Notes: generated by a model from the sequence alone, not told the origin. DNA of 39,840 nucleotides from Synergistaceae bacterium UBA6101 (GCA_002428495.1 DIWR01000008.1:1-39840), one strand, 5' to 3'. Shown: positions 6,608 through 15,679, numbered from the stretch's first letter. Program-made: numbers and translations.

Positions 6608-8215
6608 TCAATTTTTCACTTTAGAATTTTTTACAGCTGCTGCAATGAAATCCAGGAATAACGGATGAGGTTTGACTGGGCGTGATAGAAACTCTGGATG
6701 GAACTGGACCCCCAGCATCCATGGATGACATGTATTTTCCATTATTTCTACCTGTCCTCCGGAAGGACATATCCCGGCTACTATCATCCCGGCCTTTTCA
6801 AAGAGTTCTATGTATTGATTGTTAAATTCGAAGCGATGCCTATGTCGTTCGCTGATTATCTCTGAGCCATATATTGAAAAGGATTTCGTACCCTTCTTAA
6901 GTTCACACGGGTACGCTCCCAGCCTTGATGTTCCTCCAATGTCAGCTATGTTTTTTTGCCCCTCCATGTAGTGGATAACAGGGTGAGGAGTCATTTCGTT
7001 CATCTCAAGACTGTTTGCTCCTGAAAGTCCGAGGACGTTTCTGGCAAATTCTATAACAGCAACCTGCATCCCAAGGCAAAGGCCAAAGTACGGGACTTTG
7101 TTCTCTCTTGCATATTTCGCCGCTGCTATCTTTCCCTCTACTCCCCTCTGACCAAATCCTCCCGGTACAAGGATCGCATCCGCTTTGGAAAGGATCTCTT
7201 CAGGGGATTCTTTTTCAAGATCCTCCGCTTCGACCGGCATTACCTGCACTTTCACGCCGTTAGCTATACCTGCATGTGCAAGGGCTTCGTTCACGCTTAA
7301 ATAGGCGTCCTTGATTTCTGTGTATTTGCCGACAAGTGCGACTGTAACCTCACCTTTCAGGTTGTCATATTTCTCCAGGAATAAATTCCAGTCTTCCATG
7401 TCAGGCTTAACATCTGAGTTCAAGCCTAATTTTCTCAATGCGATTGTGTCAAATTCCTGTTTGTGCAGTATGGAAGGTATGCGATAGATGGAATCTGCAT
7501 CTATCGCTTCAAATACACAATCCGGCCGCACACTGCAGAAAAGTCCGATCTTCTCTCTAAGATCTCTTCCAACAGGGTACTGTGAACGACATACAATAAG
7601 ATCAGGCTGGATGCCTATGCGTCTCAGTTCGTTGACGCTGTGCTGTGTCGGTTTTGTCTTTAATTCACCGGATGCGGCTATGTACGGGACAAGCGTTACA
7701 TGGCAATAGAGTATATTTTCTCTTCCTATCCTGCCTGCGAGCTGCCTTATCGCTTCAAGGAAGGGAAGTCCTTCTATGTCTCCCACTGTTCCACCGATTT
7801 CAGCTATTACAACATCTTTGTCTTCGCCTACTCTCAGTATCCTGTCCTGTATCTCATTTGTTATGTGGGGGATGACTTGGACCGTTGCCCCATTGTATCC
7901 GCCGCTTCTTTCCCTCTGTATTACAGTGGAATAGACCTTACCGGTCGTGCAGCTGTTTTCTCCGGTAATAGCCTCGTCGATAAAGCGCTCATAATGCCCA
8001 AGGTCAAGGTCTGTTTCCGCTCCGTCCCAGGTAACAAAAACTTCACCGTGCTGGAATGGGCTCATTGCACCGGCATCTACATTTATGTAAGGATCCATCT
8101 TTATGATACTGACCCTGTAGCCCCGTCTCTTAAGCAACACACCAAGAGATGCGGCGGTTATTCCCTTCCCTAATGAAGAAACAACTCCGCCGGTAACAAA
8201 AACATACTTTGTCAT
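6608..8215 (-). CDS. pyrG: CTP synthase
   Basis: PyrG makes CTP from UTP, ATP and glutamine in pyrimidine synthesis. The 535-residue enzyme has the N-terminal synthetase domain (VTGGVVSSLGKG at 7-18, DPYINVDAG at 41-49, metal ligand D71, EIGGTVGDIE at 139-148) and a C-terminal class I glutaminase domain. The glutaminase domain has the nucleophile C380 in FGLCLGMQ and the partners H506 and E508 in QFHPEF. Length is normal and no key residue is missing. One oddity is Trp63 in FVTWDGAETDLDLGHYERF, where E. coli has Glu (VTEDG) in this very conserved segment. The ATG at 8215 has AAAGGGG upstream. It sits 39 nt after the M23 peptidase gene and is probably in one transcript with it and rho. Confidence 0.97.
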   Translation of the reverse strand: MTKYVFVTGGVVSSLGKGITAASLGVLLKRRGYRVSIIKMDPYINVDAGAMSPFQHGEVFVTWDGAETDLDLGHYERFIDEAITGENSCTTGKVYSTVIQRERSGGYNGATVQVIPHITNEIQDRILRVGEDKDVVIAEIGGTVGDIEGLPFLEAIRQLAGRIGRENILYCHVTLVPYIAASGELKTKPTQHSVNELRRIGIQPDLIVCRSQYPVGRDLREKIGLFCSVRPDCVFEAIDADSIYRIPSILHKQEFDTIALRKLGLNSDVKPDMEDWNLFLEKYDNLKGEVTVALVGKYTEIKDAYLSVNEALAHAGIANGVKVQVMPVEAEDLEKESPEEILSKADAILVPGGFGQRGVEGKIAAAKYARENKVPYFGLCLGMQVAVIEFARNVLGLSGANSLEMNEMTPHPVIHYMEGQKNIADIGGTSRLGAYPCELKKGTKSFSIYGSEIISERHRHRFEFNNQYIELFEKAGMIVAGICPSGGQVEIMENTCHPWMLGVQFHPEFLSRPVKPHPLFLDFIAAAVKNSKVKN

Positions 8216-8254
8216 TTAAAACGCCCCTTTAATGTCGCAGTTTAGCAATAAAAA

Positions 8255-9637
8255 TTACCTTAAGTATCTTAGAGGGCTCTGCGGAGTACCATTCCTGCGC
8301 ACCTCGAAATGGAGGTGATTACCCGTAGACCTTCCTGTGCTGCCGACTCTTGCTATCTGCTGTCCTGATCTTACCGTCGCACCATTCCTTACAAGAAGGC
8401 TGCTGCAATGTCCGTAGAGAGTAGAGATGCCTCCGGGATGAGAAATAACTATAGTTTTTCCATATCCGCCCATCCAACCGGAGTGTACAACTCTTCCATC
8501 TCCTACTGCCACTATGCCTCTCCCTCGTGGTGCCCTGATATCAAGTCCTGAGTGGAAAACTCTCCTGCGTCCAAAGGGGCTGCGGCGCCATCCAAATACA
8601 CTGGATATCTTGCCCATGACCGGCCACCTGAACTTTCTGGACGAAGTGGTGACAGCCGTTTTGGAAGCTCTGGCTCCGGTTCTTCCCGCAGATTCAGTTA
8701 CAGCGGCAACTTTGGCGCCAGGAAGGAATATTTCGCTTCCGATCTTGAGCTGCGTTTCGTCGCTCATCAGGTTTGCCACATAGACAGCCTGTTTGTAAGA
8801 ACCATGCTTATCGGCCAGTTTGGCAACAGTATCATTTTTGTGCACCTTGATAAATATACCGTCCTGGTTTGGTATCCTTAGGACTGTTCCTAGTTTGAGG
8901 TGGTTGATGTTCGATATTTTGTTGGAGCCTATTATGGTGTCCAGGTCAAGATCGAATTTATTTGCAATTGACCAAAGCGAATCTCCGTCTTTGACTACAT
9001 ACTCAGTCAACAAAAGAGGCTTGCCTCTTTTTTCAAGATCTGTCTCATACTTTTTAAGTTTGTTGACGTAGGCAAGCGTCAGAGGAACAGAATCAGTCCC
9101 GTCAGGAATATAAAGAATATCCGTATACTTTGGTTTTTCGTTTGGCTTAAGGCCGTTTGCACGTCTGATATCCTCAACTTTTACTCCGTACTCTTCCGCC
9201 ACGGAATCAATAGTATCCCCCTGGTCCAGCACGACTTCCTGCCAGCATATGTCACCTATCAGAGCCTCTTTGTCCTCACTAAGGATGAGGCCATCGCCTC
9301 TGGAGAGCACTCCGTAAAGTTTAAGTTCTTCTGTTGTAAGTGTCGGGATGCTTGGAAGGGGTCCGATCCCTATTGGGATGACCTCTGTTTCGGACTCAGG
9401 AGATTCAGCTGAAGAACTTACAGCTGACAGATCAGAGACGTCTACCATTAAAAATCCTCTGCTGTTGACAGTTTTTTCAGATATGTCCGGCAGGTCCATC
9501 CCTATCCAGTACATACCTGCTCTCTCGGCTGCCATTGCGGACAGGATCACAGATGCCGACAGCGCTGCAATGATAAACAGGCCGAAGTATATCGTTTTTC
9601 TTTTTTTCAATTTGATCAAGGTAAACCTCGACATCAT
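8255..9637 (-). CDS. LysM-repeat M23-family metalloendopeptidase (murein hydrolase)
   Basis: This protein of 460 residues is probably a peptidoglycan-cutting enzyme or an activator of one. It has a basic N-terminus and a hydrophobic signal/anchor (about 14-36). Three LysM-type wall-binding segments follow (about 134-178, 212-256 and 262-306, with VVKDGDSLWSIANKF in the second), then a linker and a C-terminal M23 (LytM) domain. The zinc ligands H362 and D366 (HSGLD) and H443 (HLHF), with H410 and H441, are all present, so the domain looks catalytically active rather than degenerate like EnvC/NlpD. The ATG at 9637 has GGAG 7 nt upstream. Its place between rho and pyrG and near lptCD and ddl fits envelope growth or cell separation. 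The exact cleavage site in murein is not predictable here. Confidence 0.92.
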   Translation of the reverse strand: MMSRFTLIKLKKRKTIYFGLFIIAALSASVILSAMAAERAGMYWIGMDLPDISEKTVNSRGFLMVDVSDLSAVSSSAESPESETEVIPIGIGPLPSIPTLTTEELKLYGVLSRGDGLILSEDKEALIGDICWQEVVLDQGDTIDSVAEEYGVKVEDIRRANGLKPNEKPKYTDILYIPDGTDSVPLTLAYVNKLKKYETDLEKRGKPLLLTEYVVKDGDSLWSIANKFDLDLDTIIGSNKISNINHLKLGTVLRIPNQDGIFIKVHKNDTVAKLADKHGSYKQAVYVANLMSDETQLKIGSEIFLPGAKVAAVTESAGRTGARASKTAVTTSSRKFRWPVMGKISSVFGWRRSPFGRRRVFHSGLDIRAPRGRGIVAVGDGRVVHSGWMGGYGKTIVISHPGGISTLYGHCSSLLVRNGATVRSGQQIARVGSTGRSTGNHLHFEVRRNGTPQSPLRYLR

Positions 9638-9691
9638 TCAGTCACTCCACACTTCATCCGTTCCCACCGACTTTAGCATTTAGTGAACAGC

Positions 9692-11245
9692 TCAGCCTGC
9701 CTTTATTGTAGCAAGAAATTCGCGATTATTCACCGTGTTGCGTAATTTATCCAAAATAAGATTCAGCACTTCTGATTCATCCATATTGGTTATTTTCCTT
9801 CTCAGCGTCCAAATGCGCTGGAGGTCATTTTCAGGAACCAGCAGCTCCTCTTTTCTAGTGCCTGATTTAGTTATGTCCAGAGCCGGGAATATTCGCTGTT
9901 CTGATATCTTTCGTGATAAATGTACTTCCATGTTCCCCGTTCCTTTGAATTCTTCGTATATGACATCATCCATCCTGCTGCCGGTTTCAACAAGTGCCGT
10001 TCCTATTATAGTGAGACTTCCGCCAAATTCAATATTTCTTGCAGCTCCGAAGAATTTTTTAGGGAAATAGAGAGCAGCTGGATCCATACCACCGGAAAGT
10101 GTCCTTCCCGAAGGAGGAACGATGAGGTTTGATGCCCTTGCCAGCCTGGTTATCGAATCAAGCAGCAAAACTACATCCTTGGATACTTCGACCAGTCTTT
10201 TTGCTTTTTCAAGCGCAAGCGCTGCTACACGCATATGCTCTTCTGCAGGCCTGTCGAAGGTGGACGCAATGATCTCTCCATCGACCGAACGTGCCATGTC
10301 AGTTACTTCTTCCGGTCTTTCGTCAATCAGAAGTACCATAAGAATAACTTCAGGATGGTTAGTTGTGATAGCATTAGCGATATTTTTCAGAAGGGTCGTT
10401 TTTCCTGCTTTGGGCGGAGAGACGATGAGTGCTCTCTGTCCTTTGCCTATCGGGGCAAAAAGGTCTACCATCCGTGTAGATACGACCTTCCTGTCTGTCT
10501 CCAGGCTTAATTTTTCGTCAGGGAATATTGGAGTGAGTGATTCAAATTGGGGTCTTTTTCTTGCAGCTTCCGGATCTGTAAAATTAACATTTTCTACTCT
10601 CAGAAGAGCCTCATAATGTTCCTGTTCCTTGGGCGGTCGGATTATTCCCCAGACTACATCTCCGTTCCTCAGTCCAAATCTGCGGATCTGTGAAGCAGAA
10701 ACATATATGTCATTGCTGCTAGGAAGCAGTCCGGACGGTCTGAGGAAACCATACCCTTCAGAGAGGCACTCAAGTGTTCCTCCGTTGAACCTGTATCCCA
10801 TCGTTTCAGCCTGAGTCTTAAGTATATCAACTATAAGGTCGTCTTTACGCCTGGCCGATATTGAAGTGACGCCTATCTCTTTCGCGATCTTTCTCAGTTC
10901 AGCCAGTGTTTGCTGTGCCAGAAAATTGAACCCCAATTTGGGGTGGGTATGCTTGTGCTGCTTACCATATCCATTGCCATTGTTATTGCCATTCTGCTCT
11001 TTGTTTGCCTCCGCAATTACAACAGATACAGCTTCGGGAGCAACTTCAGGAAGCGAGGCTTCCTTTAAAACACAGTTGACATCTGCAGCAGATGTCACCT
11101 CATTCACTGGTTCAGATGCAATAACATCGTTTTCTGCCTCACTCAGCTGGATCGACTCTTTTTCTTTTTTTACTGTGGAAGAGCTTTTGGCCCTTGTTGT
11201 TTTTTTCTTTGGTTCTTCTGTAGTTTCACTTTTTTTTCTTGGCAA
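9692..11245 (-). CDS. rho: Transcription termination factor Rho
   Basis: Rho is the hexameric RNA helicase that ends transcription at unstructured, C-rich RNA. The 517-residue protein has the Rho N-terminal helical domain (about 108-145), the cold-shock-like RNA-binding domain (about 151-225, GYGFLRPS), the Walker A motif SPPKAGKTT (276-284), and the Walker B and neighbouring motif VLLLDSITRLARASN. It is about 100 residues longer than E. coli Rho because of an N-terminal extension: first Lys/Ser/Thr/Glu-rich, then Val/Ala/Glu-rich, and finally an Asn/Gly/His-rich patch (84-101). The start is a TTG with GGGAGG 9 nt upstream. It follows the small membrane-anchored gene by 24 nt. Function is certain; the role of the extension is unknown. 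Confidence 0.97.
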   Translation of the reverse strand: MPRKKSETTEEPKKKTTRAKSSSTVKKEKESIQLSEAENDVIASEPVNEVTSAADVNCVLKEASLPEVAPEAVSVVIAEANKEQNGNNNGNGYGKQHKHTHPKLGFNFLAQQTLAELRKIAKEIGVTSISARRKDDLIVDILKTQAETMGYRFNGGTLECLSEGYGFLRPSGLLPSSNDIYVSASQIRRFGLRNGDVVWGIIRPPKEQEHYEALLRVENVNFTDPEAARKRPQFESLTPIFPDEKLSLETDRKVVSTRMVDLFAPIGKGQRALIVSPPKAGKTTLLKNIANAITTNHPEVILMVLLIDERPEEVTDMARSVDGEIIASTFDRPAEEHMRVAALALEKAKRLVEVSKDVVLLLDSITRLARASNLIVPPSGRTLSGGMDPAALYFPKKFFGAARNIEFGGSLTIIGTALVETGSRMDDVIYEEFKGTGNMEVHLSRKISEQRIFPALDITKSGTRKEELLVPENDLQRIWTLRRKITNMDESEVLNLILDKLRNTVNNREFLATIKAG

Positions 11246-11269
11246 CTTCTCTGACCTCCCTGGCTAGTG

Positions 11270-11725
11270 TCATTTTCTTCTTACTATTTCGAATTTGATG
11301 TCCGACCATACTTTTGCAGGCGTGGAAACGGCAACTCTATACAAACCTACCGGGAGAGGAGTCCCCTCTTCCCTTAAAAGATAAAAAGCTCTTACCCCGT
11401 CTTTAGTCATAAGCTTAAGCGGTTCCGAAAGGACCAGTTCATTGCCGTAATACCATGAAACCTCCAGATGGCTGCCTTCACGTGCAGAGGAATACTTCAG
11501 CCACAAACATATCTGACTGGGACCGTAGGGGATGCTGTTGCCGATCAGCAGAGGCTCGCGGTTATCTCCAAGTTCCTGGCAGATAACTGCTTCTTCGACC
11601 TTAAAGAAACTTGAGAACGGACCGACTTTTAAGCTCCATGTCGCCAACAAAAGCAGGAGAATTACACTGAAACCGAGAAGGACAAGCGGTCTCTTTGCTG
11701 ACATATCCGTTTTGATGCTTTTCAT
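11270..11725 (-). CDS. Small membrane-anchored protein of unknown function
   Basis: I do not recognise this 151-residue protein. It has a basic N-terminus, one strong transmembrane segment (about residues 13-32) and a C-terminal domain outside the membrane. That domain has alternating beta-like stretches (EGSHLEVSWYYGNELVLSEP, GVRAFYLLREEG, GLYRVAVST, SDIKFEIVRRK) and resembles a small immunoglobulin-like or carbohydrate-binding sandwich. The pattern 'PLPVGLYRV' is common in such domains. The ATG at 11725 has GGTGG just upstream. It lies directly before rho, with a 24-nt gap, and is probably co-transcribed with it, though nothing links it functionally to termination. A possible weak -10 (TAAAAT) lies upstream near 11745. 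Confidence 0.7.
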   Translation of the reverse strand: MKSIKTDMSAKRPLVLLGFSVILLLLLATWSLKVGPFSSFFKVEEAVICQELGDNREPLLIGNSIPYGPSQICLWLKYSSAREGSHLEVSWYYGNELVLSEPLKLMTKDGVRAFYLLREEGTPLPVGLYRVAVSTPAKVWSDIKFEIVRRK

Positions 11726-11782
11726 GCAGTACCACCAATCTCTAACCTAGCATTTTACCATGAGTATCTAAAAAAACAAAAA

Positions 11783-12652
11783 TCATGAACTATATTTATT
11801 CCATATTTCATATAGCTTTGAAATAATTGCTTCGTGCGCGTCGATCTCAAAACCGTCCACAGTAAGTTCTGATTTTTTGCTTATGCCATCCACTGCTTTT
11901 TTCTCAATAAGGGCTTCAAGCATGGAACGCTCATCATTCCTGCATGGACCGAGCCATTCTCTCCAAATGTATGAAAGAGCAGTACTGAGTGCGTAACAGC
12001 CCCAGTTGCTGACATCTACAGGTATGGTTACATCTGTGCGTATGACTGAAATACACTTTCTGAAATCAGGCCTGATATTACATATTTCTGTGACAAAGTT
12101 GCCCATCCCAACTTCATTTCCTCCGTCACCTATTCCTACTGTAAAAATTTTTTTGCGCGAACAGAGGACTGAGATCCAGTCCAGCGAAGGTGTCCATGCA
12201 GAAATATCCTCGCTTCTCATATTGTAAAATTTGCCGTCAGCGGCACGTCCCAGACGTTCTGTGAATACCACGGCATCCGGAGAAAAAGAATCAAGTATAT
12301 CAAAGCGGTCAACTGCTATCACATTTTCTTCAGGAAAACCGGCCGCAGCTGCACATGCCCTAATTGCATCCACACAAAGGCCGTCTGTCCAGATCTCAGT
12401 TTCAGCACCATGCTTCCAAAAGGTCCTTGCCAGAGCAACTGCTCCTCCGGGGCCATCGGTTTCAGGCGCTCCTGAAGAGGGAACGAAAAAACCCGAAACC
12501 ACAGCGACCCTGGAGACATCAGCCAGAACTTCAGCGGCTTTTTGCAGATAGATGTGTTTGCACAGAATTGAGATACCTCTTTTGCCTTTATTTGAAGCAA
12601 CGATATTGACCAGTTCTTCTGCAAATCCTGACGGTAATCTGTATTTTTCCAT
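11783..12652 (-). CDS. DUF4392 protein, D-glutamate cyclase-like C-terminal domain
   Basis: The 289-residue protein matches the family called DUF4392, the domain found at the C-terminus of the mammalian D-glutamate cyclase (converts D-glutamate to 5-oxo-D-proline). The signs are SGFFVPSSGAPETDGPGGA (53-71) near the start of the fold and the glycine-rich GIGDGGNEVGMG (173-184). In bacteria the domain often stands alone and its reaction is unproven. No transmembrane segment or signal is seen, so it is cytoplasmic. It follows pfkA by only 9 nt with no clear ribosome site of its own, so it is probably translated by coupling to pfkA. After the stop there is a T-rich tract (11769-11782) but no convincing hairpin. 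A role in D-amino acid turnover, perhaps of the wall amino acid D-Glu, is a guess. Confidence 0.78.
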   Translation of the reverse strand: MEKYRLPSGFAEELVNIVASNKGKRGISILCKHIYLQKAAEVLADVSRVAVVSGFFVPSSGAPETDGPGGAVALARTFWKHGAETEIWTDGLCVDAIRACAAAAGFPEENVIAVDRFDILDSFSPDAVVFTERLGRAADGKFYNMRSEDISAWTPSLDWISVLCSRKKIFTVGIGDGGNEVGMGNFVTEICNIRPDFRKCISVIRTDVTIPVDVSNWGCYALSTALSYIWREWLGPCRNDERSMLEALIEKKAVDGISKKSELTVDGFEIDAHEAIISKLYEIWNKYSS

Positions 12653-12661
12653 TTGATCGTC

Positions 12662-13624
12662 TTAAATGCTGAGTATCTCAACAAGTCTTAGCATATCAGC
12701 GTCCAGGGCTCTTTTTGTTTCCCATGCGGTTTTGATATCAGAGGAGACAATATTGCCGTTTACCCTTCCGACCATCATCCCCCGTCCTCCTTTAATAAGG
12801 AGTTCTACTGCAGCGGCACCCAGCCTTGAAGCAAGTACGGTGTCAAAACATGAGGGAGCTCCTCCTCTTTGCAGGTGTCCAAGTACAACTATCCTGGGGT
12901 CATAGCCCCCCTGACCCTGCAGTTTTTCTGCAAGTTCAGAAGCTGACATTACTCCCTCTGCTAAGACAATAATAGAGTGAGTTTTACCCCTCTCTTTTGC
13001 GTAGCTCAGTTTTTGGGATATAGCCTCAATATCAGGAGCGATCTCCGGCACAAGGACAAATTCCGCTCCGCAGGCAACCCCCGTCTCCAGGGCCAGAAAA
13101 CCTGAGTTTCGCCCCATGACCTCGACAATAAACATCCTGTCATGGCTGGATGCCGTATCACGTAGCTTGCTTATGCACTCCAGAGCTGTGTTGCAAGCCG
13201 TATCAAAGCCGATAGTGCAGTCTGTGCCGGCTATATCATTGTCTATGGTCCCCGGTATCCCTACAACAGTCACTCCCCTGCTGTGCAGCTCATTTGCCCC
13301 GCGGAAAGAACCATCACCGCCGATAACTACCAGGGCCTCTATATCATTTTCTTTAAGTATTGAAACTCCTGCGTTGACTCCTTCGGGCCTAAAAAATTCA
13401 GGACACCTTGCTGTTCTCAGGATCGTCCCTCCATGCAGGAGTATCCCGCCGACAGAACTCCTTGTCATTGGAACAAGATCACCCTCCAACAGCCCCTCAT
13501 ACCCTCTCCTTATCCCAACAACATCAAGCCCGTTGTAGAGAGCGGTACGTGTTACCGCCCTTATCGCCGCATTCATGCCCGGAGAATCTCCTCCACTTGT
13601 CAGAACACCTATCCTTTTCAACAT
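12662..13624 (-). CDS. pfkA: ATP-dependent 6-phosphofructokinase
   Basis: PfkA phosphorylates fructose 6-phosphate to fructose 1,6-bisphosphate, the committed step of glycolysis. The 320-residue protein is the normal length of the bacterial type. Visible motifs are the nucleotide-binding TSGGDSPGMNAAIRAV (9-24), GGDGS (102-106) where the Gly at 105 points to ATP rather than pyrophosphate as donor, the catalytic PGTIDND (124-130, with D128), MGRNSG and GHLQRGG. The ATG at 13624 has GGGAGG 7 nt upstream. It lies between comF (91-nt gap) and the DUF4392 gene (9-nt gap). Regulation by effectors cannot be read from the sequence. Confidence 0.96.
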   Translation of the reverse strand: MLKRIGVLTSGGDSPGMNAAIRAVTRTALYNGLDVVGIRRGYEGLLEGDLVPMTRSSVGGILLHGGTILRTARCPEFFRPEGVNAGVSILKENDIEALVVIGGDGSFRGANELHSRGVTVVGIPGTIDNDIAGTDCTIGFDTACNTALECISKLRDTASSHDRMFIVEVMGRNSGFLALETGVACGAEFVLVPEIAPDIEAISQKLSYAKERGKTHSIIVLAEGVMSASELAEKLQGQGGYDPRIVVLGHLQRGGAPSCFDTVLASRLGAAAVELLIKGGRGMMVGRVNGNIVSSDIKTAWETKRALDADMLRLVEILSI

Positions 13625-13715
13625 GCTTAAGCCTCCCTGTTAAACCTGATCATACAATATTTGTTTGCGACCAGGCTCTGTTTGTATTGATCCACTATCC
13701 ACAATATAAAGAAAC

Positions 13716-14474
13716 CTACTGTTTCACCCATGAAGCCTCATTGTCCTGTGAAGGTACCCGTCTTGACCACACTAATACAGAACATACCTTTCCCGCAGCC
13801 TTTTCCACTGCTGATATCGCTGCACGCAGAGTGTTTCCTGTAGTGTACACATCATCGACCAGCACAACGGAACGTCCTTCAAGGCTTTTCGATCCCATGG
13901 CGTCCGCCGGCATCATATGCCTTGATGAGCTCGTTTTCCCCGCCTGAGGAAGGATATCATTTTTCCAGAAAAGTTTTTTGTCGTCAGCAGGTATATTCCA
14001 CACCTGGGAAATACCTTCAGCCAGCAGCAACGACTGATTATATTCCCTCCTGCCTGATCTGTGCAAAGGTACAGGTATAAGGATGTCTGCATCTTTATCA
14101 ATAAAGGTTTCACCCATAAGCCTGCCCATTGGTATACCCAGAGAACGTGAGTTCCTGTATTTCAAGTTCAGCATAAGTTCACGAGAAATGCCTTCGTGAA
14201 GTGAAAGCGCATGACAAGGGACTGAACCGCTGCAGCACTCAATACCGTAAGGGGCGCCGCATTTAGCACAAAACGTAGGCAGCGGAGAAACAACTGACCT
14301 CATACAGCACTCACAGCATGATATTCCGATCCTGCCGCAGACAGGACATGTTTCAGGCCATAAAAAATGAAAAAGAGAATGTGCAAGATCATCGGTCATA
14401 AATTTAAAGGATGAACACCGCGAGGATGTCAAAGAAATACCTTTTCGTTGACCCTGCGGTGCCCTGATAAACAA
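13716..14474 (-). CDS. ComF-family phosphoribosyltransferase-like protein
   Basis: This is a ComF/GntX-type protein: an N-terminal zinc-finger-like part rich in cysteines (CPVCGR, CCECC, CAKCG) followed by a phosphoribosyltransferase fold with the PRPP-binding motif VVLVDDVYTTGNT. ComF proteins are linked to DNA uptake in competent bacteria, but many non-competent species carry one, and the biochemical role is unsettled. The reading frame opens with a TTG at 14474, 8 nt after metK. Other possible starts are a TTG at 14432 with AAAGG about 7 nt upstream, and an ATG at 14399 (MTDDLAHS), which gives the more usual distance to the first cysteine pair. The start is therefore uncertain (252, 238 or 227 residues). 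No other competence gene is in the window. Confidence 0.85.
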   Translation of the reverse strand: MFIRAPQGQRKGISLTSSRCSSFKFMTDDLAHSLFHFLWPETCPVCGRIGISCCECCMRSVVSPLPTFCAKCGAPYGIECCSGSVPCHALSLHEGISRELMLNLKYRNSRSLGIPMGRLMGETFIDKDADILIPVPLHRSGRREYNQSLLLAEGISQVWNIPADDKKLFWKNDILPQAGKTSSSRHMMPADAMGSKSLEGRSVVLVDDVYTTGNTLRAAISAVEKAAGKVCSVLVWSRRVPSQDNEASWVKQ

Positions 14475-14482
14475 ATCCTGCC

Positions 14483-15679
14483 CTATACAGCAGCTGCTTT
14501 TTTGAGTATCTCTGCCTTGTCAGTGCGTTCCCATGTGGGGATAGGATCAAGATCTACACGGCCCATGTGACCGTATGCAGCCAATCTTTTGTAACACGGT
14601 TTGCGAAGTTCAAGATCTCTTATTATTGCCGCTGGGCGAAAATCAAAGTACTCCCTGATAAGCTCTGTGATCTTCTGGTCAGAAACGGTCCCCGTACCAA
14701 AAGTTTCCACCATTATCGAGACAGGTTTTGCTACGCCTATAGCATAAGCGACCTGTATCTGGCAGGCTGCGGCAAGTCCGGCAGCAACAACATTTTTTGC
14801 TACGTATCTGGCCATATAGGCACCGGATCTGTCGACCTTTGTCGGGTCTTTCCCCGAGAAGGCGCCTCCGCCGTGGGGAACAGCGCCGCCATAAGTATCT
14901 ACAATTATCTTTCTTCCTGTAAGACCGCTGTCTGCCTGTGGTCCTCCCATGACAAAACGCCCTGTCGGGTTGATAAGTATCCTTGGTTTCTTTTCTATCA
15001 AAGACTCCGGAATTACCGTAGCTATCACGTATTTTTCCACATCTTCGGCTATCTGCTGCTGTTCTACTGCAGGATGGTGCTGTGTGCTTATGACTATCGT
15101 GTCAACACGCACAGGTTTGCCTTCTACATACTCTACTGTTACCTGGGCCTTTCCGTCCGGGCGAAGGTAGGGTATCGTCTTGTTTTTCCTGACCTCAGCA
15201 AGTTTGCGTGTCAGTTTATGTGCGAGTGAGATCGGCATAGGCATCAGTTCCTCTGTCTCATCACATGCATAGCCGACCATCAGTCCCTGGTCCCCCGCCC
15301 CTATCTTGTCAATTTCATCTTCGGAGAGGTCTCTGGCCTCTAGTGCCTTGTCCACCCCCTGTTTGATATCCGAAGATTGCTCATCAATAGCTGTTATTAC
15401 AGCACATGTATCACCGTCAAAACCATACTTTGCCCTTGTGTAGCCTACTTGCTTGACAGTATCCCTTGTGATCTTTGGAATATCGACATAGCAGCTCGTT
15501 GTTATCTCTCCTGCTACTACTACAAGTCCGGTGCTGACAAGGGTCTCACATGCGACTCTGCCCATCGGGTCTTCCTTGAGGATAGCATCCAGTATCGCAT
15601 CTGATATTTGATCTGCGAGTTTGTCAGGGTGCCCCTCAGTCACTGATTCTGACGTGATAAGATACCTTTCTTTGCTCAT
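14483..15679 (-). CDS. metK: S-adenosylmethionine synthase
   Basis: MetK makes S-adenosylmethionine from methionine and ATP. The 398-residue protein is the normal length and has the family marks: EGHPDKLADQISDAILD near the N-terminus with the metal-binding Asp, GAGDQG in the middle, and GGGAFSGKDPTKVDRS in the C-terminal part. The ATG at 15679 is chosen over an upstream GTG at 15688 because GGAGG overlaps that GTG and sits 8 nt before the ATG. The upstream 112 nt contains a hairpin (15741-15774) but nothing I can match to a SAM riboswitch. It is followed closely by comF. The product feeds the radical SAM enzyme and all methylations, but that is general metabolism rather than a specific link. 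Confidence 0.97.
   Translation of the reverse strand: MSKERYLITSESVTEGHPDKLADQISDAILDAILKEDPMGRVACETLVSTGLVVVAGEITTSCYVDIPKITRDTVKQVGYTRAKYGFDGDTCAVITAIDEQSSDIKQGVDKALEARDLSEDEIDKIGAGDQGLMVGYACDETEELMPMPISLAHKLTRKLAEVRKNKTIPYLRPDGKAQVTVEYVEGKPVRVDTIVISTQHHPAVEQQQIAEDVEKYVIATVIPESLIEKKPRILINPTGRFVMGGPQADSGLTGRKIIVDTYGGAVPHGGGAFSGKDPTKVDRSGAYMARYVAKNVVAAGLAAACQIQVAYAIGVAKPVSIMVETFGTGTVSDQKITELIREYFDFRPAAIIRDLELRKPCYKRLAAYGHMGRVDLDPIPTWERTDKAEILKKAAAV

Noticed and set aside
11769..11782. Intrinsic terminator after the DUF4392 gene
   Set aside because: The T-rich tract is present but no stable hairpin precedes it.
13711..13725. Terminator after comF (GAAAC/GTTTC hairpin)
   Set aside because: The stem is only 5 bp and A/T-rich; it would be too weak alone.
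14567..15229. Plus-strand open frame of 220 residues
   Set aside because: It is antisense to metK, has no ribosome site I can see and its composition reads as a shadow of the conserved metK frame.
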